From: Bacteroidales bacterium UBA7569
GTDB taxonomy: Bacteria > Bacteroidota > Bacteroidia > Bacteroidales > Paludibacteraceae
Reading direction: 5' to 3'
Length of the DNA: 64,000 nucleotides
Assembly: GCA_002477945.1 (NCBI GenBank)
Contig: DLLF01000002.1
Location: forward strand, 202,357 to 266,356
Part shown: piece by piece, positions 60,493 through 64,000 of the stretch
How positions within the stretch are numbered: position 1 is the first letter of the stretch
Layout: every line of letters starts with the position of its first letter
Translations under genes and position numbers: made by a program
The notes under the pieces: model-generated
What the model was told of the DNA's origin: nothing
Seen by the model: only the letters and a program-made list of their open reading frames with translations
Database searches by the model: none

Positions 60493-62466
60493 TTACATCT
60501 TTCTTTCCGTTGTACAGGAAGCATCCAACTGCTCATAGATGCTATTTTGACTTATATATTCCGGCACGATGTTTTTCATCTGGCTGACCGTGATAAAAGG
60601 CTTTCCCTCATGACTTGTGGCAATCAGTGTATTCACTTCCTTTTCCACTTCATCAAACGGAAACTCGCGCACCTTTGCAATCATGATCTTCGGGTTGACC
60701 GTCGGGAGGGTTGTTTCTTTCTTATTGAGCAGTTCTTCATACAATTTCTCTCCCGGGCGCAGTCCCGTGAAGACAATCTGAATGTCTTTCTCCGGCACAT
60801 AGCCTGCAAGGCGGATCATGTTTCTGGCGAGATCAAGTATCTTGACAGGATGTCCCATATCAAAGACAAATATCTCGCCGCCATTTCCCAGCGTCCCCGC
60901 TTCCAAGACCAAACAGCAGGCTTCCGAAATAGTCATGAAATAGCGAATGATATTCGGATGCGTCACCGTAACAGGTCCTCCCTCAGCGATCTGCTTCTTG
61001 AAATAAGGAATCACGCTTCCATTGCTACCCAGCACATTGCCGAAGCGAGTTGTTATAAATTTGGTACAATCAGGGTTCTCTTTGACCAAGTGCTTGAAGA
61101 GTGACTGTACATAAATCTCCGCGATACGTTTGCTGGCTCCCATAATGTTCGTAGGATTGACAGCCTTATCGGTAGAAACCATAACAAAACGTTCCACACC
61201 ATACTTTACCGCCATATCCGCCATATTTTTCGTTCCTGCCACATTTGCCCTGATTGCCTCATTGGGATGGTCTTCCATCAGCGGCACATGTTTGTAGGCA
61301 GCAGCATGATAGATGATGTCGGGTCGGAAGTTCCTGACGACTTCCTCTACACGTTCCCTGTCTCTCACGTCTGCGACACATGCTATCAGTTGCTGTTGGG
61401 GATGCTGATGCCTCAGATCCATCATCAAATCGTGAAGAGGCGACTCCGCCTGTTCCAACAAGACAACAGAATAAGGAGAGAAGGAGAGAATCTGCCGCAC
61501 CAATTCACTACCGATACTTCCGGCGGCACCCGTCACAAGAACAGTCTTGTCTTTCAGAGTATTGCGGACATTTTCGGTATTGATGTTGATCTCCGGGCGT
61601 TCCAGCAGATCTTCTATCTGAATGGAGTCGATGGCTATGCGCCGCTTGCTATATTGGTTATCACTGTCTTCTTCGTGCCATTCGCTAATGTTGGGTGCCG
61701 TTAAGATATGGATATTATGATTGAGGAATATCGCCAAGTCACGATTTGGAACAAGTTGCTTCATCTTCAAGGGAGAGACAATAACATCACGTATGTTTTT
61801 TGCCTCCATACGCTTAATCAGTTTCTCATCGAGGCGGTAGATGTTCATTCCGAGTAGCGTGTGTGCATTCTTGTTTTTGTCATCTTCGATAAATCCGACC
61901 GGCTGATAACGTGTATCTCCCGAACTGCGAAGCATTTTGGCAATGGCAATGCCGGCAGACTGTGTTCCGTAAATCAGGACTCTGGTGCTACTGTTTTTCA
62001 CAATAACCTCATAGAGTGTCTTCACACCTACACGCAGACAAAACAAGAACATAAACGCAACCGAAATGTAAAGCAACGGGATGGTGTTCAGAAGAAGTTT
62101 CTGACCCGTATAATATCCCATTACAGCATTGAGCAGCAGATTTGTCACACCGGCCAATACTACAGCCGCCAGAATACGTATGGTATCCACAAATGTGGAA
62201 TAACGCAGAATTCCCGTGTAGGTCTTCAGTATAATGAAGAAAAGCAACTGCAAGAGAAGCAAAATTCCCATCTGCGTCCACACCGGCAGAATCGTTTCCA
62301 AATCATAATGAAAGAGGTTCGTCCCTATGGCAAAACTGATAATATATGCTACGGCACACAGAAAAATATCCAGCAGCAACACTCCCCAACGAGGCATATA
62401 ACTTGTTGTGAACAAATGAGAAAAAGTTTCTGAAAACAGTTCTTTCTTTCTTGTATGGTATTGCAT
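60493..62466 (-). CDS. Membrane-bound nucleoside-diphosphate-sugar 4,6-dehydratase (CapD/WbpM family)
   Basis: The 657-residue protein has an N-terminal domain with four membrane helices (~25-135), a Rossmann-like regulatory segment (~140-290) and a C-terminal short-chain dehydrogenase. NAD binding is shown by VLVTGAAGSIGSEL (~312) and the active site by VSTDKAVNPTNIMGASKR (~440), where Met replaces the usual Tyr, as in FlaA1/WbpM. The usual product is UDP-4-keto-6-deoxy-GlcNAc (or an epimer), a precursor of deoxyamino sugars. First gene of the polysaccharide operon in this window. Confidence 0.93.
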   Translation of the reverse strand: MQYHTRKKELFSETFSHLFTTSYMPRWGVLLLDIFLCAVAYIISFAIGTNLFHYDLETILPVWTQMGILLLLQLLFFIILKTYTGILRYSTFVDTIRILAAVVLAGVTNLLLNAVMGYYTGQKLLLNTIPLLYISVAFMFLFCLRVGVKTLYEVIVKNSSTRVLIYGTQSAGIAIAKMLRSSGDTRYQPVGFIEDDKNKNAHTLLGMNIYRLDEKLIKRMEAKNIRDVIVSPLKMKQLVPNRDLAIFLNHNIHILTAPNISEWHEEDSDNQYSKRRIAIDSIQIEDLLERPEININTENVRNTLKDKTVLVTGAAGSIGSELVRQILSFSPYSVVLLEQAESPLHDLMMDLRHQHPQQQLIACVADVRDRERVEEVVRNFRPDIIYHAAAYKHVPLMEDHPNEAIRANVAGTKNMADMAVKYGVERFVMVSTDKAVNPTNIMGASKRIAEIYVQSLFKHLVKENPDCTKFITTRFGNVLGSNGSVIPYFKKQIAEGGPVTVTHPNIIRYFMTISEACCLVLEAGTLGNGGEIFVFDMGHPVKILDLARNMIRLAGYVPEKDIQIVFTGLRPGEKLYEELLNKKETTLPTVNPKIMIAKVREFPFDEVEKEVNTLIATSHEGKPFITVSQMKNIVPEYISQNSIYEQLDASCTTERKM

Positions 62467-62535
62467 ATTATTGTTTGCGATGATAATAAAATTCCGGTCT
62501 CATTCCGTGCGAAAAGCCAAGCGCACAGCGTTCTG

Positions 62536-62566
62536 CAAAGGTACGTCTTTTTTTATATTTGTGCAA
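62536..62566 (-). promoter_or_regulatory. Promoter of the polysaccharide operon
   Basis: On the minus strand TTG (62564-62566), 20 bp, TACCTTTG (62536-62543), with a ~63-nt leader to the 4,6-dehydratase ATG. Confidence 0.65.
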
Positions 62567-62708
62567 TATGGCATTTTCAGTGTCTATGCACTAAGTCGCT
62601 TCTGTGAGAAACCCTTGCGAATGGAATTGAGCGTCGTGGACAGCAAGTTTGTTCCTTTCTATAAGAACGGAACGGACTTGCTGTATAACTCACCTTTCGT
62701 CTGGTAAT

Positions 62709-64000
62709 CTACCGTTTTTCCAGCAGCACGACATTCTCCACATGTTGTGTATGCGGGAACATATCGACAGGTTGCACCCGTGTGACACAGTATTCCGCAT
62801 CCAGCAATGCCAAGTCACGAGCCTGCGTGGCGGGATTGCAACTGACATACACTATCCGAGACGGAGCCGCCAACAAGATGGTTTTGATAACGTCTTCGTG
62901 CATACCCGCCCGAGGAGGATCCGTGATAATGACATCGGGGTTCCCGTGTTGGAGCAGGAAGTCTTCCGTAAGGAGGTCCTTCATATCACCCGCAAAGAAA
63001 GTTGTATTTTCAATATGGTTAATCTGTGAATTGACTTTGGCGTCTTCAATTGCTTCGGGGACATATTCAATACCGATTACGCGTTTCGCCTCATTGGCAA
63101 CGAAATTGGCGATAGTTCCTGTCCCCGTGTATAAATCGAAGACCAACTCTTCTCCATGCAATTGGGCAAACTGCCGCACCACCTGATAGAGAATGTGTGC
63201 CTGTTCGGTGTTGGTCTGATAGAAAGACTTGGGCCCCACCTTGAACTGCAAATTCTCCATTTCCTCTATGATATAATCGGATCCATAGAACGTGTTAACG
63301 GGGAGGTCGTTGATCGTATCGTTGCACTTGGTGTTGATCACATAAAGCAAAGAGACAATCTCGGGGAACGTATTGTGAAGCATCGTCAGCAAGTCTTCAC
63401 GCTCTTTCTTCCTGTCTTCGGCAAAGACTACAATGAGCATAAACTCCCCTTTGTGATTGTTCCGAAGTATGAGACTTCTGAGAAAACCGGTCTGCTTTTT
63501 CAGGTCGAAAAACGAAAGGGAATTGTCCGTTGCATATTGCCGAACGGTATTGCGTATGCGGTTATTGGTGTCGCACATCAAATGGCACTCCGTTATATCA
63601 AGCACCTTATCAAAACAATTCGGGATATGAAAACCCAAGCCGTTTTCCTTCGAGATATTCTCTATTCCTCCAGCCTGATGAATGGCGTCCCAACTCACCC
63701 AACGCTTGTCGGAAAAGGTGAACTCCAATTTGTTACGGTAGGCATATATATGTTTTGAGCCAAGAATCGGGGAGATGGAAGGCAATGCAATCTTTCCGAT
63801 GCGCGTCAGATTATCTACAATCTGTTTCTGCTTGTACTTGAGTTGTTCTTCATAAGGAAGAATCTGCCATTTGCATCCGCCACATTCTCCATAATGTCTG
63901 CACACGGCTTGGCAACGCTTATCGGAGTAGCGGACAAAACTCTCCACACGCCCCTCCATATAGTTATGTTTCTTCTTCGTTATCTGCAAGTTGACGACAT
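62709..64000 (-). CDS. rlmD: 23S rRNA (uracil-C5)-methyltransferase, RlmD/RumA family (5' end cut off)
   Basis: The visible 430 codons lack the N-terminal TRAM-type domain, since the frame stays open to the window edge (reading VVNLQITKKKHNYMEGRV). A TTG at 63987-63989 could be mistaken for a start. Iron-sulfur cysteines appear in CRHYGECGGCKW. S-adenosylmethionine and catalytic motifs are KSFYQTN (~270 of the visible part), DLYTGTGTIANF, ITDPPRAGMHEDV and VYVSCNPATQARDL with the catalytic Cys. It methylates a uridine of 23S rRNA; the exact position is not certain. Confidence 0.92.
   Translation of the reverse strand, partial: VVNLQITKKKHNYMEGRVESFVRYSDKRCQAVCRHYGECGGCKWQILPYEEQLKYKQKQIVDNLTRIGKIALPSISPILGSKHIYAYRNKLEFTFSDKRWVSWDAIHQAGGIENISKENGLGFHIPNCFDKVLDITECHLMCDTNNRIRNTVRQYATDNSLSFFDLKKQTGFLRSLILRNNHKGEFMLIVVFAEDRKKEREDLLTMLHNTFPEIVSLLYVINTKCNDTINDLPVNTFYGSDYIIEEMENLQFKVGPKSFYQTNTEQAHILYQVVRQFAQLHGEELVFDLYTGTGTIANFVANEAKRVIGIEYVPEAIEDAKVNSQINHIENTTFFAGDMKDLLTEDFLLQHGNPDVIITDPPRAGMHEDVIKTILLAAPSRIVYVSCNPATQARDLALLDAEYCVTRVQPVDMFPHTQHVENVVLLEKR

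Overview
The window comes from a member of the Bacteroidales (phylum Bacteroidetes). Four things point there: promoters of the type TTG-N19/20/21-TAnnTTTG, found many times at sensible distances from starts; a MurF-alanine racemase fusion gene; a T9SS-type C-terminal sorting tail on a secreted pectinesterase; and a TonB-receptor-like outer-membrane protein plus DUF4296-type and OB-fold lipoproteins. Genus cannot be set from the sequence alone. I saw no tRNA, rRNA or CRISPR array.

Layout. 1-800: 3' end of an IS4-family element whose transposase has a Trp-to-stop change and whose right end is tandemly duplicated. 0.8-2.7 kb: an unrecognised protein and a Fur-family regulator. 2.8-7.9 kb (minus): a sodium-pumping methylmalonyl-CoA decarboxylase operon (mce, a four-helix-bundle insert, mmdA, gamma subunit, a carrier with TWO biotinyl domains, mmdB) ending in a clear terminator. 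8.4-15.4 kb: nrnA-type phosphoesterase, divergent polA-hflX, then a phosphohexomutase. 15.7-28.9 kb (minus): RNA modification (RluA- and TrmH-type), DsbD, NAD synthetase, an internally shortened MurF-Alr fusion, an AddA-like helicase-nuclease, SUI1-like protein, lipB. 28.9-38.5 kb: U32 peptidase family, secreted pectinesterase, a dksA/lspA/DUF4296 operon on the other strand, and a large outer-membrane protein. 38.5-46.4 kb: a MITE-like element, a trypsin-like protease with a barrel-like C-terminus, a secreted partner, a PpiD/SurA-like isomerase and a CorC-type membrane protein. 46.4-48.1 kb: 9-bp repeat blocks and infC-rpmI-rplT, where infC appears to start at ATC. 48.4-51.6 kb: OB-fold lipoprotein, nitroreductase, and a lone FecCD permease. 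51.65-52.3 kb: repeat-rich DNA. 52.3-62.5 kb (minus): a tightly packed surface-polysaccharide operon (membrane 4,6-dehydratase, WecA-like transferase, ABC-F protein, deacetylase-like protein, two glycosyltransferases) running into a cysteine desulfidase-like gene and ispE. The window ends inside rlmD.

The most unusual signal is non-coding. Seven intergenic sites carry tandem arrays of a degenerate 11-bp unit (consensus near CGACCCCTCAA), in either orientation, each with 3-5 units and most ending in a similar A-rich tail (near CGAGAGATAA). One array supplies the last codons of ispE. Other dispersed repeat families sit beside them: 9-bp periodic blocks, a ~40-bp module, a GC-rich hairpin that has entered the coding sequence of the desulfidase-like gene, and a 364-bp element with 17-bp perfect terminal inverted repeats. 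This genome seems to carry an active or recent patchwork of small intergenic repeats.
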